Source of the DNA: Chloroflexota bacterium
Lineage (GTDB): Bacteria > Chloroflexota > Anaerolineae > Aggregatilineales > UBA2796
NCBI GenBank assembly: GCA_021325095.1
Contig: JAJPHV010000015.1
Coordinates: forward strand, 94,037-158,036
Direction: 5' to 3'
DNA: 64,000 nt
Below are positions 1 through 8,042 of this stretch, piece by piece. The position numbers and the translations under genes were made by a program. The notes under the pieces were generated by a model. The model worked only from the letters and a program-made list of their open reading frames with translations, was not told the DNA's origin and searched no databases. Positions within the stretch are counted from its first letter, which is position 1. Each line of letters begins with the position of its first letter.

Positions 1-2
1 CG

Positions 3-1055
3 GTCTTTCCGACGCGCCCGGGCGGGCCGAACAGCCAGAACGTCAAGCCCAAGCCGCTGACCATGAGCGATGTCCAGGCGATCTCCAACCCGATCTATGT
101 GACAGGCGTGACGGCAGTTGCGCCTGTTTACAACGTTAGCGGCGCGGTGACGGCCAACGGGAACAGCCTGACCATGAACGTCCAGGGCACAACACCTGCC
201 TGGCAGGTGGTGCGCGATTGGGCGGTAGCCGATGGGCGCTTCATCGACCAGGACGACGTCAATGGAACGGCTAACGTGGCTGTCCTGGGCAGCACTACCG
301 TCAGCAAGTTGTTTGACGACGGCAGCGACCCTGTCGGCCAGCTTGTCAACATCAAGGATATTCCGTTCCGGGTCATCGGCGTGCTGGTCAGCAAAGGTGG
401 CTTTGGTGACGCCGATCAGGTCGTCATTGTCCCACTCACGACGGCTCAGAAACACCTGGGTGAAACGGCGCGCCGTGCCAGCAATGGTGAATTCACTGTA
501 TCGACGGTGCTGGTCAAGGCCGTCAACGAGCAGCAGATGTCCACTGTTCAGGCCGAAATCACGCAACTGCTGACAGAGCGTCACGACATTCAGTTTGTCG
601 GCCTGGAAGATTTCCGAGTTCTCAGCCAGGAACAAATCCTGACGACGGTCAACAACGTCACCGGCCTGATCACGCTTTTCCTGGGTGTCGTGGCCGGGAT
701 CAGTCTGGTCGTGGGCGGGATCGGCGTCATGAACATCATGCTGGTCTCCGTGACGGAACGCACCCGCGAAATTGGTCTGCGCAAAGCGGTTGGGGCGCGC
801 TATTTCGACCTCCTGTCGCAATTCCTGATCGAGAGCACCGCGCTCTCGCTGGGCGGTGGGCTGCTTGGTGTCCTGCTTGGCGCGCTGGTGGCCTATATTG
901 GCAGCCAATTGATTCCCAACCTGACGCTCTCGATCACTCCGGCGGCGGTCATCCTGGCCGCAGGCGTCAGCATCGCCATCGGTATATTCTTCGGCGTGTA
1001 CCCGGCCAGCCGTGCGGCGGCGCTTAACCCTATCGAGGCATTGCGGTATGAGTAA
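3..1055 (+). CDS. MacB/FtsX-type ABC transporter permease, 5' end cut by window
   Basis: Permease subunit of a MacB-like ABC exporter, acting in the cytoplasmic membrane with an extracytoplasmic core domain. The frame is open to the left edge, so the N-terminus and first membrane helix lie outside; about 350 residues are visible. The first two thirds match the MacB periplasmic core (a GRFIDQDDV stretch, then VAVLGSTT and IPFRVIGVL). The last ~130 residues hold three hydrophobic segments, with the FtsX hallmark MNIMLVSVTERTREIGLRK between the first two and a C-terminal YPASRAAALNPIEALRYE. It overlaps the next gene, a paralogue, by 8 nt, so the two are probably co-translated as a heteromeric pair. 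The cognate ATPase is not in the window and would be expected upstream. Confidence 0.93.
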   Translation, partial: VFPTRPGGPNSQNVKPKPLTMSDVQAISNPIYVTGVTAVAPVYNVSGAVTANGNSLTMNVQGTTPAWQVVRDWAVADGRFIDQDDVNGTANVAVLGSTTVSKLFDDGSDPVGQLVNIKDIPFRVIGVLVSKGGFGDADQVVIVPLTTAQKHLGETARRASNGEFTVSTVLVKAVNEQQMSTVQAEITQLLTERHDIQFVGLEDFRVLSQEQILTTVNNVTGLITLFLGVVAGISLVVGGIGVMNIMLVSVTERTREIGLRKAVGARYFDLLSQFLIESTALSLGGGLLGVLLGALVAYIGSQLIPNLTLSITPAAVILAAGVSIAIGIFFGVYPASRAAALNPIEALRYE

Positions 1056-2307
1056 GCTCCTCGAAAACGTGCGCGTCGCATCGACGGCGCTGATGAGCAA
1101 CAAGTTCCGCGCGCTGCTGACGACACTCGGCATCGCCATCGGCATCGCGGCGGTGGTCATTCTGGTATCGTTAGGGCAGGCTGTCCAGAACTACGTGACC
1201 AACCAGTTCCTGAGCGTTGGCTCCGACCTGATCTACGTGCGACCGGCGACTTCGTTCCGAGGCCCTGGCTTTGAAGTTGGGCGGGGTGGCGGGCAGTTAT
1301 CCTCGCTGACCGAAAAGGACGTGGCGCTGCTGCAAGACCCCTTCAACGTTCCAGGCGTCAAAGCAGTTGTGCCGCTGATCAACGTGGGGCGGCCTGTGTA
1401 TAACGGGTCAAATACGGAGCGTATCAACGTCTCCGCGACGACGGCGCTTTACTTTGAGGTCATGAACCGGCAGGCTGCCTCGGGGCGGCTCTTCGACGAT
1501 CAAGACGTGCTGTCCGCGTCGCGGGTGGCTGTCATCGGGCAAACGACGGCCAGAAACCTGTTTCCGGGCAACGCCGACCCACTTGGCGATGAGATTCGCA
1601 TCGGTAACGTCACCTTCCGGGTGATCGGCATCCTGGAACTGTTCGGCACCAGCAGCTTTGGTCAGGATCAGGACGATGTCGTATTCGTGCCGATCACGGC
1701 AGCCGAACTGCATCTGGCCTCGGAGCGGCGCAGCAGCGGGCAGATTCCGGTCAGCCTGATTTACATTCAGGCGGCCAACATCAACGCTATCGACAACATC
1801 GTTGCCACGACAACGGAGCTGCTCCGTACCCAGCACAAGATCAAAGCCGGCAAAGACGACGATTTCCAGATCACAGCCCAGAAAGACCTGATCAACAACT
1901 TTGACCAGGTGATCACGACGCTGACCATCTTCCTGGCCGTCATCGGCGGCATCAGCCTGGTGGTGGGCGGCATCGGCGTCATGAACATCATGCTCGTGAC
2001 GGTAACGGAGCGCACTCGTGAGATCGGGCTGCGCAAAGCGGTTGGTGCACGTGGTTGGGACGTGCTGCTTCAGTTCCTGACCGAGGCCATCTTCCTGTGT
2101 GGGATTGGTGGCGCTGCCGGGCTGCTCCTCGCCACAACGGTCACCAACATCGTCAGTGCCCTCGTTCCAGACCTGTCCCCGTCCGTGAGTGTGGTGGGCG
2201 TGGCCCTGGCCGTCGGCGTGACGACTCTGGTCGGCGTTTTCTTCGGCTTGTATCCGGCCAGCCGCGCCGCTGCGCTCAACCCGATTCAGGCCCTACGGAC
2301 GGAATAA
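1048..2307 (+). CDS. MacB/FtsX-type ABC transporter permease
   Basis: Second permease of the pair, 419 residues. Domains: a first membrane helix near residues 22-45 (preceded by LMSNKFRALLTTLGI, the classic MacB_PCD start), an extracytoplasmic core to about 280, then an FtsX domain with three helices and the hallmark MNIMLVTVTERTREIGLRKAVGAR split around residue 320. The C-terminus YPASRAAALNPIQALRTE nearly repeats that of the preceding gene, so these are paralogues. The ATG at 1048 is chosen because it sits in the stop region of the upstream gene (8-nt overlap), and residues upstream of it do not look like a permease. Role inferred from family: export of, or mechanical action on, an envelope substrate in MacAB/LolCDE-like fashion. 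Confidence 0.93.
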   Translation: MSKLLENVRVASTALMSNKFRALLTTLGIAIGIAAVVILVSLGQAVQNYVTNQFLSVGSDLIYVRPATSFRGPGFEVGRGGGQLSSLTEKDVALLQDPFNVPGVKAVVPLINVGRPVYNGSNTERINVSATTALYFEVMNRQAASGRLFDDQDVLSASRVAVIGQTTARNLFPGNADPLGDEIRIGNVTFRVIGILELFGTSSFGQDQDDVVFVPITAAELHLASERRSSGQIPVSLIYIQAANINAIDNIVATTTELLRTQHKIKAGKDDDFQITAQKDLINNFDQVITTLTIFLAVIGGISLVVGGIGVMNIMLVTVTERTREIGLRKAVGARGWDVLLQFLTEAIFLCGIGGAAGLLLATTVTNIVSALVPDLSPSVSVVGVALAVGVTTLVGVFFGLYPASRAAALNPIQALRTE

Positions 2308-2339
2308 GTCTAAATGTACTGCGATAGGAAGTAACACCC

Positions 2340-4151
2340 TTGAACCCTGTGAATCTGCTCATGACTACCAACGCCCTGCTGCTCCTGGCCGGGCTGCTTA
2401 TTCTGGGGGTCAACGTCGTCTTCAGTGCCATCCGCCTCCAACGCGGACACCTGCGCGCGGGTGTGCTCGGCGTCCTGGCGACGCTGGTCGCCTGTGCGCT
2501 CATCACCGTTGGACTGGTGCGCACGACGTTCCCCGCGTTGGGTGGTGGCGTGCTGCCCGGTGTGGCTGGTCTGGCTGCGCCGGGCGCTGCAGAGGGAGCT
2601 TCGGCTGCGCAGGACGGCGCACCTGGCCCATCAGGGCAGCAGCCGGATGGAGCCAACCCAACCGGCTCGACAATGCTTCCCGCCCCGTTAATGACGGCGA
2701 TGGCATCCGGCAGAATACCCGCGCCGGTCATGACCCAGATCGCGGAGGGGACACTGCCCGCACGCCAGTTTGGCGGCAACCGGCCCGGTGGTAACACGGG
2801 CGGTGGTAACGCCAGCGCCGCCAGTGGGACGCCTGGGACGGGTGGCCGACCCAACCGCGCTAACGGCGGGAATGGCGGCAACCTGAACGGGAACACCGCC
2901 GCCACGCCAGCCGCTGGCAGCGTGGCTGGCGGTAATTCAGGCAGCGACAGCGCCAACGGCGGCAATGGTGGCGGGAACCGCACAGGCGGCAACGCTGGTG
3001 GTGGCACGCGCTTTGGTGGCGGCAATACCGGTGGCAACTTTGCTGGCAGCAGCTTTGCTGGCAGTCAAGGCGCAGCCCAGGCCAACCAGATTTACGCTGC
3101 GGTCCTGGTGGTCGGCGCGATCCTGATCGGCGTCGCCGGCATTTTCCTTTATCGCCGTGAACGGGAGCGCGACTCCTTTGAGCCATCCTGGTCGCCAGGT
3201 TTGCTGTACATCGGTGCGGGCGTCTTCGTGCTGGTCGCGGCACTGGTCATCCCTGCTTTGCCGGGGCAGTTTTTCGTTGCCAGAGCGGCAGGCGCGGGCC
3301 GCTTCGTAAGCACGTCCAATGGCCCGCTGCCCACCCGTGTTGGCGTTCAAACATCAACGCCGACGGCGACCCCTGTCCCGTCGAGCACGCCTACCGCGCT
3401 GCCCACTCTGACTCCTGCACCAGGCGAAAGCCCGACTCCGCTCTTTACAGCGATTGCCTACGCCAGCACCGATACTGCTCTTAGTACCACTGCGCCCTGT
3501 ACGCTCGCGGCACAGACCACCATCAACCTGCGTGGCGATCCGTCGGTCCAGCAGCAGGCTATCGGCAGGGTTTTTGCGGGCGCGCTGCTCTCGGCAACAG
3601 GCCGCACCGCCGACGGAAAGTGGTGGCGCGTGATCAGCACCAACGACGTGTCGCCGGTGGGAGGCTGGGTCAGCGCCGACTTCGTGAAGGTCGTATCAGG
3701 CTGCGCGGACGACGCGATCCCGGTGGTCGGGCCGACGCTTACCCCGTCGCGCACGCCGCGTCCGTCCCGCACACCCGTGCCCTCGCCCACGCCTCGCCCC
3801 AGCGCGACGCCCCGGCAGACGGCAACCAGCGTCCCGGCTTCGCCTGCGGAGGCTTCACCCTCCCCGACGAGCGCCCCGTCGGCGACTGCTGTCGTCGCAC
3901 AGGCCAGCGCAGCGAGCTGCACGATCATGACGACGGTCTCGATCAGCCTGCGTCCCGACCCGTCGAAGACTCAGCCGCCGCTGGCGCAGATTCCGGAGGG
4001 AACGGCCCTCACCGCGACAAGCAAGACTGCCGATGGCGGCTGGTGGCACGTGACATACCCGGCGGCAGACGGCAACAAAGAGGGGTGGATTGGTAATGCG
4101 GGCGTATTCCCGGCTTCGGCCTGCGCCAGCCTGCCCACTGCAACGCCGTGA
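2340..4151 (+). CDS. Membrane protein with Gly/Asn-rich segment and two SH3 domains
   Basis: 603 residues, no named family for the whole. Visible order: two hydrophobic helices (about 10-30 and 41-62), an Ala/Gly/Pro stretch, a low-complexity Gly/Asn segment (about 144-235), two more helices (about 250-270 and 287-307), a Thr/Pro linker, a bacterial SH3-like domain (about 387-455, with INLRGDPS and WWRVIS), a second Pro/Ser/Thr linker, and a second SH3-like domain (about 527-595, with SLRPDPS and WWHVTYP). SH3b domains usually bind cell-wall or protein ligands, so an envelope role is inferred. Start is TTG because AGGAAG at 2326-2331 lies 8 nt before it. It follows the permease genes by 32 nt and overlaps the next start by 4 nt. 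Confidence 0.8.
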   Translation: MNPVNLLMTTNALLLLAGLLILGVNVVFSAIRLQRGHLRAGVLGVLATLVACALITVGLVRTTFPALGGGVLPGVAGLAAPGAAEGASAAQDGAPGPSGQQPDGANPTGSTMLPAPLMTAMASGRIPAPVMTQIAEGTLPARQFGGNRPGGNTGGGNASAASGTPGTGGRPNRANGGNGGNLNGNTAATPAAGSVAGGNSGSDSANGGNGGGNRTGGNAGGGTRFGGGNTGGNFAGSSFAGSQGAAQANQIYAAVLVVGAILIGVAGIFLYRRERERDSFEPSWSPGLLYIGAGVFVLVAALVIPALPGQFFVARAAGAGRFVSTSNGPLPTRVGVQTSTPTATPVPSSTPTALPTLTPAPGESPTPLFTAIAYASTDTALSTTAPCTLAAQTTINLRGDPSVQQQAIGRVFAGALLSATGRTADGKWWRVISTNDVSPVGGWVSADFVKVVSGCADDAIPVVGPTLTPSRTPRPSRTPVPSPTPRPSATPRQTATSVPASPAEASPSPTSAPSATAVVAQASAASCTIMTTVSISLRPDPSKTQPPLAQIPEGTALTATSKTADGGWWHVTYPAADGNKEGWIGNAGVFPASACASLPTATP

Positions 4152-4981
4152 ATCTTTTCTTCTTTGCGTCCTGGCTCCCTTGCCAGTCGTGGCGAGGGAG
4201 AATAGCCCTTGTTCTGGGGTGGGTGACGGTGCTGAATCTGGTGTTGCCCGGCCCGGTGCGCGCAGCCGACCCGGTGTATTGGACACCTGGCCCCAGAGGC
4301 GTAGAATATGCCAGAGTGCCCGCCTTTGGCGCGGCGGCCAGACCAGGCAACAGCATCTTGCTGGCCCGCATCGACCCGTCGGCGGTACTCTTTCGTGTTT
4401 ACTATCGCGCCAGCAAGCCCCGGATCGTTCAGGACTGGCTCAAGGAATTCCCTGGCGCGGCGCTGATCGTCAACGCCAATTTCTACCGGAGTCGGGGCCG
4501 CCCATTGGGGCTGGTCATGATCGGCAATAAGCTGGTGAGCTTGCCCAGCGGACGCCCGGGCGCTGGTATTTTCCAGGTCAAAGGGGAGGTTCCGCAGGTT
4601 GGTTTGCTTTCAAAGGAGCAGGTTCTCAGCAACCAGGAGGCTCGTGAGTATACGGAGGCATTCGAGGGTTATCCGCTGCTGATCGAGGCCGGCCAACCTG
4701 TCTCGACGATGGCCGACTACGATGCCCGGAGCCGGGCACGGCGCACCGTGATCGCTCAGGACGGCGCAGGCCGCATCCTGATCGTGGTCACGACGCCTGT
4801 CGAAGTCACCCTTTCCGAGATGACTGGCTGGCTGCTCACCTCCGGCCTGAACGTCGTTACGGCTCTGAACCTGGATGGGGGCTTTTCGTCGCAGATGATC
4901 ATTCCGGCGAGCGGTGACCAACCTGAACTCGCCAGCGGGATCGTGGGCGTGCCGGTAGTCCTGGTCGTCTACTCCCGTTGA
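4148..4981 (+). CDS. Phosphodiester glycosidase (NAGPA) domain protein, secreted
   Basis: 277 residues with an N-terminal hydrophobic signal (roughly residues 18-38, ending PVRAAD), then a domain resembling the NAGPA/phosphodiester glycosidase family (DUF2233): VNANFY near residue 95, the RRTVIAQD segment around 195, and LDGGFSSQM near 245. The family includes the human uncovering enzyme and bacterial proteins tied to exopolysaccharide or wall turnover; the substrate here is unknown. The GTG start overlaps the stop of the SH3 protein by 4 nt (GTGA), which argues for translational coupling and a shared envelope job. Assignment of the domain is good, of the activity only family-level. Confidence 0.82.
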   Translation: MNLFFFASWLPCQSWRGRIALVLGWVTVLNLVLPGPVRAADPVYWTPGPRGVEYARVPAFGAAARPGNSILLARIDPSAVLFRVYYRASKPRIVQDWLKEFPGAALIVNANFYRSRGRPLGLVMIGNKLVSLPSGRPGAGIFQVKGEVPQVGLLSKEQVLSNQEAREYTEAFEGYPLLIEAGQPVSTMADYDARSRARRTVIAQDGAGRILIVVTTPVEVTLSEMTGWLLTSGLNVVTALNLDGGFSSQMIIPASGDQPELASGIVGVPVVLVVYSR

Positions 4982-5012
4982 CGTCGATCTGAACTCGATC
5001 TGAAAGCTGGTC

Positions 5013-5750
5013 ATGATGTTCGAACAGGCCATCCCGGCGGTAAGCACAGTCACCCACATTCTGGTGGTGGACGACGATCCGGAGATTGTGCGTCTGCTGC
5101 GCGCGTATCTGGAGCAGGGCAGTTACCGAGTTTCGACGGCCAACGATGGCGAAACTGCCTTGCGCATCCTGCGCCGCGAACGTCCGAACTTGATGATCCT
5201 TGACCTGATGCTGCCGGATCGGGACGGGTGGGATATCACGCGCGTCGTGCGCAGCGATCCAACACTGTCCTATCTGCCGATCATCATGCTCACCGCGCGG
5301 ATCGAGGACAGTGACAAGATTATCGGGCTGGAACTGGGAGCGGACGATTACATTACCAAGCCCTTCAACCCGCGCGAGGTCGTGGCGCGTGTACGCGCTG
5401 TGCTGCGGCGCACCCAGGCGGGCAGCAGCGCCGAAAGCGCGCCTGTGCTGGAATGGGGCGCGATCCGTCTGGACGTGGCGCGGCGCATGGTCACGGTGAG
5501 CGGACAAACGGTTGACCTGACGCCGACGGAATTTGACATCCTGCGCACCCTGATGGAGAACCCCGGCTACGTCTTTACCCGCTCCTCGCTCATCGAGCGC
5601 AGCCTGGGCTACGACTACGAGAGTCTGGAGCGCACACTGGATACACACATCAAGAATCTGCGGCGCAAGATTGAACCTGATCCCAAGCAGCCAGTCTACA
5701 TCCAGACCGTGTATGGGGTAGGTTACCGCCTGGAAAAGCCGCCGACATGA
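5013..5750 (+). CDS. Response regulator, OmpR/PhoB family
   Basis: 245 residues. Receiver domain (about 9-125): acidic pair in VVDDDPEIV, phosphoacceptor Asp in LMILDLMLPDRDGW, conserved Lys in YITKPFNP. DNA-binding winged helix (about 150-240): LTPTEFDILRTLMENPGYVFTR is recognisable in parts and the domain ends in VYGVGYRLEKP, typical of PhoB/OmpR proteins. It lies 31 nt after the glycosidase gene and overlaps the kinase start by 4 nt, so the kinase at 5747 is the likely partner. The start is one of two adjacent ATGs without a strong ribosome site. Target genes are unknown; the upstream envelope genes in the same run are obvious candidates. Confidence 0.96.
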   Translation: MMFEQAIPAVSTVTHILVVDDDPEIVRLLRAYLEQGSYRVSTANDGETALRILRRERPNLMILDLMLPDRDGWDITRVVRSDPTLSYLPIIMLTARIEDSDKIIGLELGADDYITKPFNPREVVARVRAVLRRTQAGSSAESAPVLEWGAIRLDVARRMVTVSGQTVDLTPTEFDILRTLMENPGYVFTRSSLIERSLGYDYESLERTLDTHIKNLRRKIEPDPKQPVYIQTVYGVGYRLEKPPT

Positions 5751-7096
5751 ACCGACTGTGGGTACGCCTGAGCATTGCGTTTGGCCTGGTGGTGCTGCTG
5801 GGCGTCGTCAGCATCGCAGTCAGCTACATTGTCCTGTCGAGGGCCGATCTGGTCGATGCGCCCCTTCAGGTCTGGCTCGAAGGGCCACGCGGCGTTCTTG
5901 AACAACTGGCGAGATATTACAAGAAGCACGAAGGCTGGCAGGACGTGGAAACATTCCTGCTTGGCGCGGAAAGTGCCTTGCCCGACTCGCGCGTCGTTCT
6001 GGCCCTGCATGACAGTGCCAGCGGTGCTCTGTTCACCGCTCATCCCGATTTGCCTGCCCATCCCGACGAATCTATCCCTGTCCTGGTCGAAGGCCAGGCA
6101 CGGGCCACCCTGGACATTTTCCGCAACAAGGCACTGCATATCACGCCCAATCAGTCGGCGTTTTTTCTGGCCCGCCTGCGTGATTTTGTACTGGTTGTGG
6201 CAGCCATTGGGAGCATCGTCGGCATCGTGTTTGGCGTTCTGGTCAGCCGTTCGCTGACAGCGCCCCTTGAGCAGCTTGCGACGGCAGCGCAGGCCATTGG
6301 CGCGCGCGAACTGCACCGTCGTGTCGCCATCCGGGGGCGCGCCAGCCAGGAAATCGTGTCGGTGGCGAATGCCTTCAACGACATGGCCGCCGCGCTGGAA
6401 AAGGGCGAAACGCTGCGCCGTAATCTGGTCGCGGACGTGGCCCACGAGCTGCGTACCCCACTCAGCGTCTTGCAGGGCAATCTGCTGGCGATCCTGGACG
6501 GCGTGTACCCACTCGACACTCAGGAGATCGCGCGTCTGTACAGCCAGACCCACCTGTTGAACCGTCTGGTCAACGACCTGCACGAGTTGAGCCAGGCCGA
6601 GGCCAAACAGCTTCGGCTGAACGTGCAACTAGTCGATGTGGCACACGTCCTGGAGAGCGTGGTCAGCGCCTTTGGCCCGACGGCGGATGAAGCGCAGGTG
6701 CATCTTGAATTGCACGTCGCGCCCAATTTGCCTCGCGCCTTGCTCGATCCCATGCGGCTCACTGAGGTGCTGGACAATCTGCTTGGCAATGCGCTGCGGC
6801 ACACACCGCCGGGCGGCACGATTTCTCTGTGTGCCGAAGTGTCGGGGGAAGACCTCGTTTTGACCGTCAAAGATACGGGTGAGGGCATCAGTGCCGAACA
6901 CCTGCCACACGTCTTTGATCGGTTTTACCGGACAGATCGGGCGCGCAGCCGCGCGACTGGCGGCACGGGCCTGGGGCTGGCGATTGTGCGCGCCATCGTC
7001 GAGATGCACGGCGGGCAGATCACCGCCACCAGCGACGGGGTTCCGGGGCACGGGACGACCTTCACCGTGCGTTTCCCGGCGCTCGAGAAGACGTGA
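5747..7096 (+). CDS. Sensor histidine kinase with HAMP domain
   Basis: 449 residues, inner-membrane sensor. Helix 1 at about 7-29, an extracytoplasmic region of about 110 residues with no recognised sensor fold, helix 2 at about 145-170, HAMP (about 170-222), dimerisation/phosphoacceptor helix with the H-box VAHELRTPLS, then the ATPase domain with N-box LLGNALRHTPPGG, G1 box DTGEGIS and G2 box [10 protein letters not shown]. All catalytic boxes are intact. ATG overlaps the regulator stop (ATGA), so the pair is transcribed and translated together. Last gene of the + run that starts at the window edge; the convergent aroE lies 4 nt beyond. Confidence 0.96.
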   Translation: MNRLWVRLSIAFGLVVLLGVVSIAVSYIVLSRADLVDAPLQVWLEGPRGVLEQLARYYKKHEGWQDVETFLLGAESALPDSRVVLALHDSASGALFTAHPDLPAHPDESIPVLVEGQARATLDIFRNKALHITPNQSAFFLARLRDFVLVVAAIGSIVGIVFGVLVSRSLTAPLEQLATAAQAIGARELHRRVAIRGRASQEIVSVANAFNDMAAALEKGETLRRNLVADVAHELRTPLSVLQGNLLAILDGVYPLDTQEIARLYSQTHLLNRLVNDLHELSQAEAKQLRLNVQLVDVAHVLESVVSAFGPTADEAQVHLELHVAPNLPRALLDPMRLTEVLDNLLGNALRHTPPGGTISLCAEVSGEDLVLTVKDTGEGISAEHLPHVFDRFYRTDRARSRATGGTGLGLAIVRAIVEMHGGQITATSDGVPGHGTTFTVRFPALEKT

Positions 7097-7100
7097 GCTA

Positions 7101-7910
7101 TCACGTTCCTGTCGCCTCGATCAAGGCCCTTTCCATCACGGCCAGCGGCGCATCAACGCCCGTATACAGCCGGAACTGTTCTGCCGCCTGTAGCAGCCGC
7201 ATCCGGTAGCCGGGAACGACGATCATCCCCCTGGCCCTGGCCTGCCTCATCAACAGCGTTTCGAGCGGTTCCGCCACGATGTCCAGCAGCACTGCGCCAG
7301 GTCGGAGAATGGTCTCTGGCACAATGCTCTCTTCTGGCGCTTTGTAGCCCACCGACGTAGCGTTCACCAGAATGTCGTAATGCCCAACGCGCGGCAGTTC
7401 GTCCAGCGGATGCGCCGGCAGCAGGCCGAACTCGTTCGCCAGTGCCTGCGCCCTGTCCACGCTGCGATTATACAGATCTACTTTGGCCCCGCTGCTAACC
7501 AGCGCGTAGATGACGGCGCGGCTGGCTCCGCCTGCGCCGACGACGACAGCCGTTTTCCCATCGAGCACGGTGACTTCCTGCAAGGCCTGTCTGGCTCCGT
7601 ACCAGTCCACGTTGTACCCGGTCAGTTGGCCGTCGTCGTTGACAATCGTGTTCACCGATTTGATGCGCGCCGCCACCGGATCAAGCCGGTCAAGATAAGG
7701 CAGCACCATCTCCTTGAAGGGCATGGTCACGCCGCAGCCTCGAATGTCCAGCGTTCGGAGCGACTGCACGGCGGACGGCAGATCGCTCACGCCAAACGCC
7801 ACGTAGGTGTAATCCAGGCCCAGTGCCCGATAGCACGCATTGTGGTACTGGACGCCGACCTTGCTGGGTTTGGTGGCGAATGAGCAGCACAGGCGTGGAT
7901 AGGACGACAT
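7101..7910 (-). CDS. aroE: Shikimate dehydrogenase
   Basis: 269 residues. Catalyses NADPH-dependent reduction of 3-dehydroshikimate in the common aromatic pathway. N-terminal substrate domain with VTMPFKE (catalytic Lys) and SVNTIV, and YNVDWYGA carrying the conserved Asp; C-terminal Rossmann domain with VVGAGGASRAV (nucleotide loop). The N-terminus is slightly divergent (CCSFATKPS where SKSPxxHN is usual, though VGVQYHN follows), so a related dehydrogenase such as quinate/shikimate YdiB-type cannot be excluded. Start ATG chosen because AGGAG lies 8 nt upstream; 13 further in-frame codons upstream lack support. No other aro genes are nearby. Confidence 0.88.
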   Translation of the reverse strand: MSSYPRLCCSFATKPSKVGVQYHNACYRALGLDYTYVAFGVSDLPSAVQSLRTLDIRGCGVTMPFKEMVLPYLDRLDPVAARIKSVNTIVNDDGQLTGYNVDWYGARQALQEVTVLDGKTAVVVGAGGASRAVIYALVSSGAKVDLYNRSVDRAQALANEFGLLPAHPLDELPRVGHYDILVNATSVGYKAPEESIVPETILRPGAVLLDIVAEPLETLLMRQARARGMIVVPGYRMRLLQAAEQFRLYTGVDAPLAVMERALIEATGT

Positions 7911-7936
7911 CACGTTATCTCCTCTATCAAAACAAA

Positions 7937-7965
7937 CTCCCTTCTCCATAGGATAGAGAAGGGAG
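7937..7965 (-). terminator. Rho-independent terminator after the subtilase gene
   Basis: On the minus strand a 10-bp perfect stem (7956-7965 with 7937-7946) and a 9-nt loop are followed by TTTGTTTTG. It lies about 78 nt beyond the stop of the lipoprotein subtilase and just before the aroE ribosome site, so it would separate the two transcripts. Confidence 0.7.
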
Positions 7966-7997
7966 CCTTTTCACAACAATCCATTCCTGGACAGTTT

Positions 7998-8033
7998 CCC
8001 TCTCTGCGAAGCGGAGAGGGGCCAGGGGTGCGG
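7998..8033. repeat. Palindromic intergenic repeat, family A (short copy)
   Basis: CCCTCTC ... GAGAGGGG hairpin followed by CAGGGGTG, resembling the right half of the longer copies at 10631, 21096 and 45161. It lacks the outer inverted repeat and sits directly after the subtilase stop. Confidence 0.6.
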
Positions 8034-8042
8034 TCAACTCCC

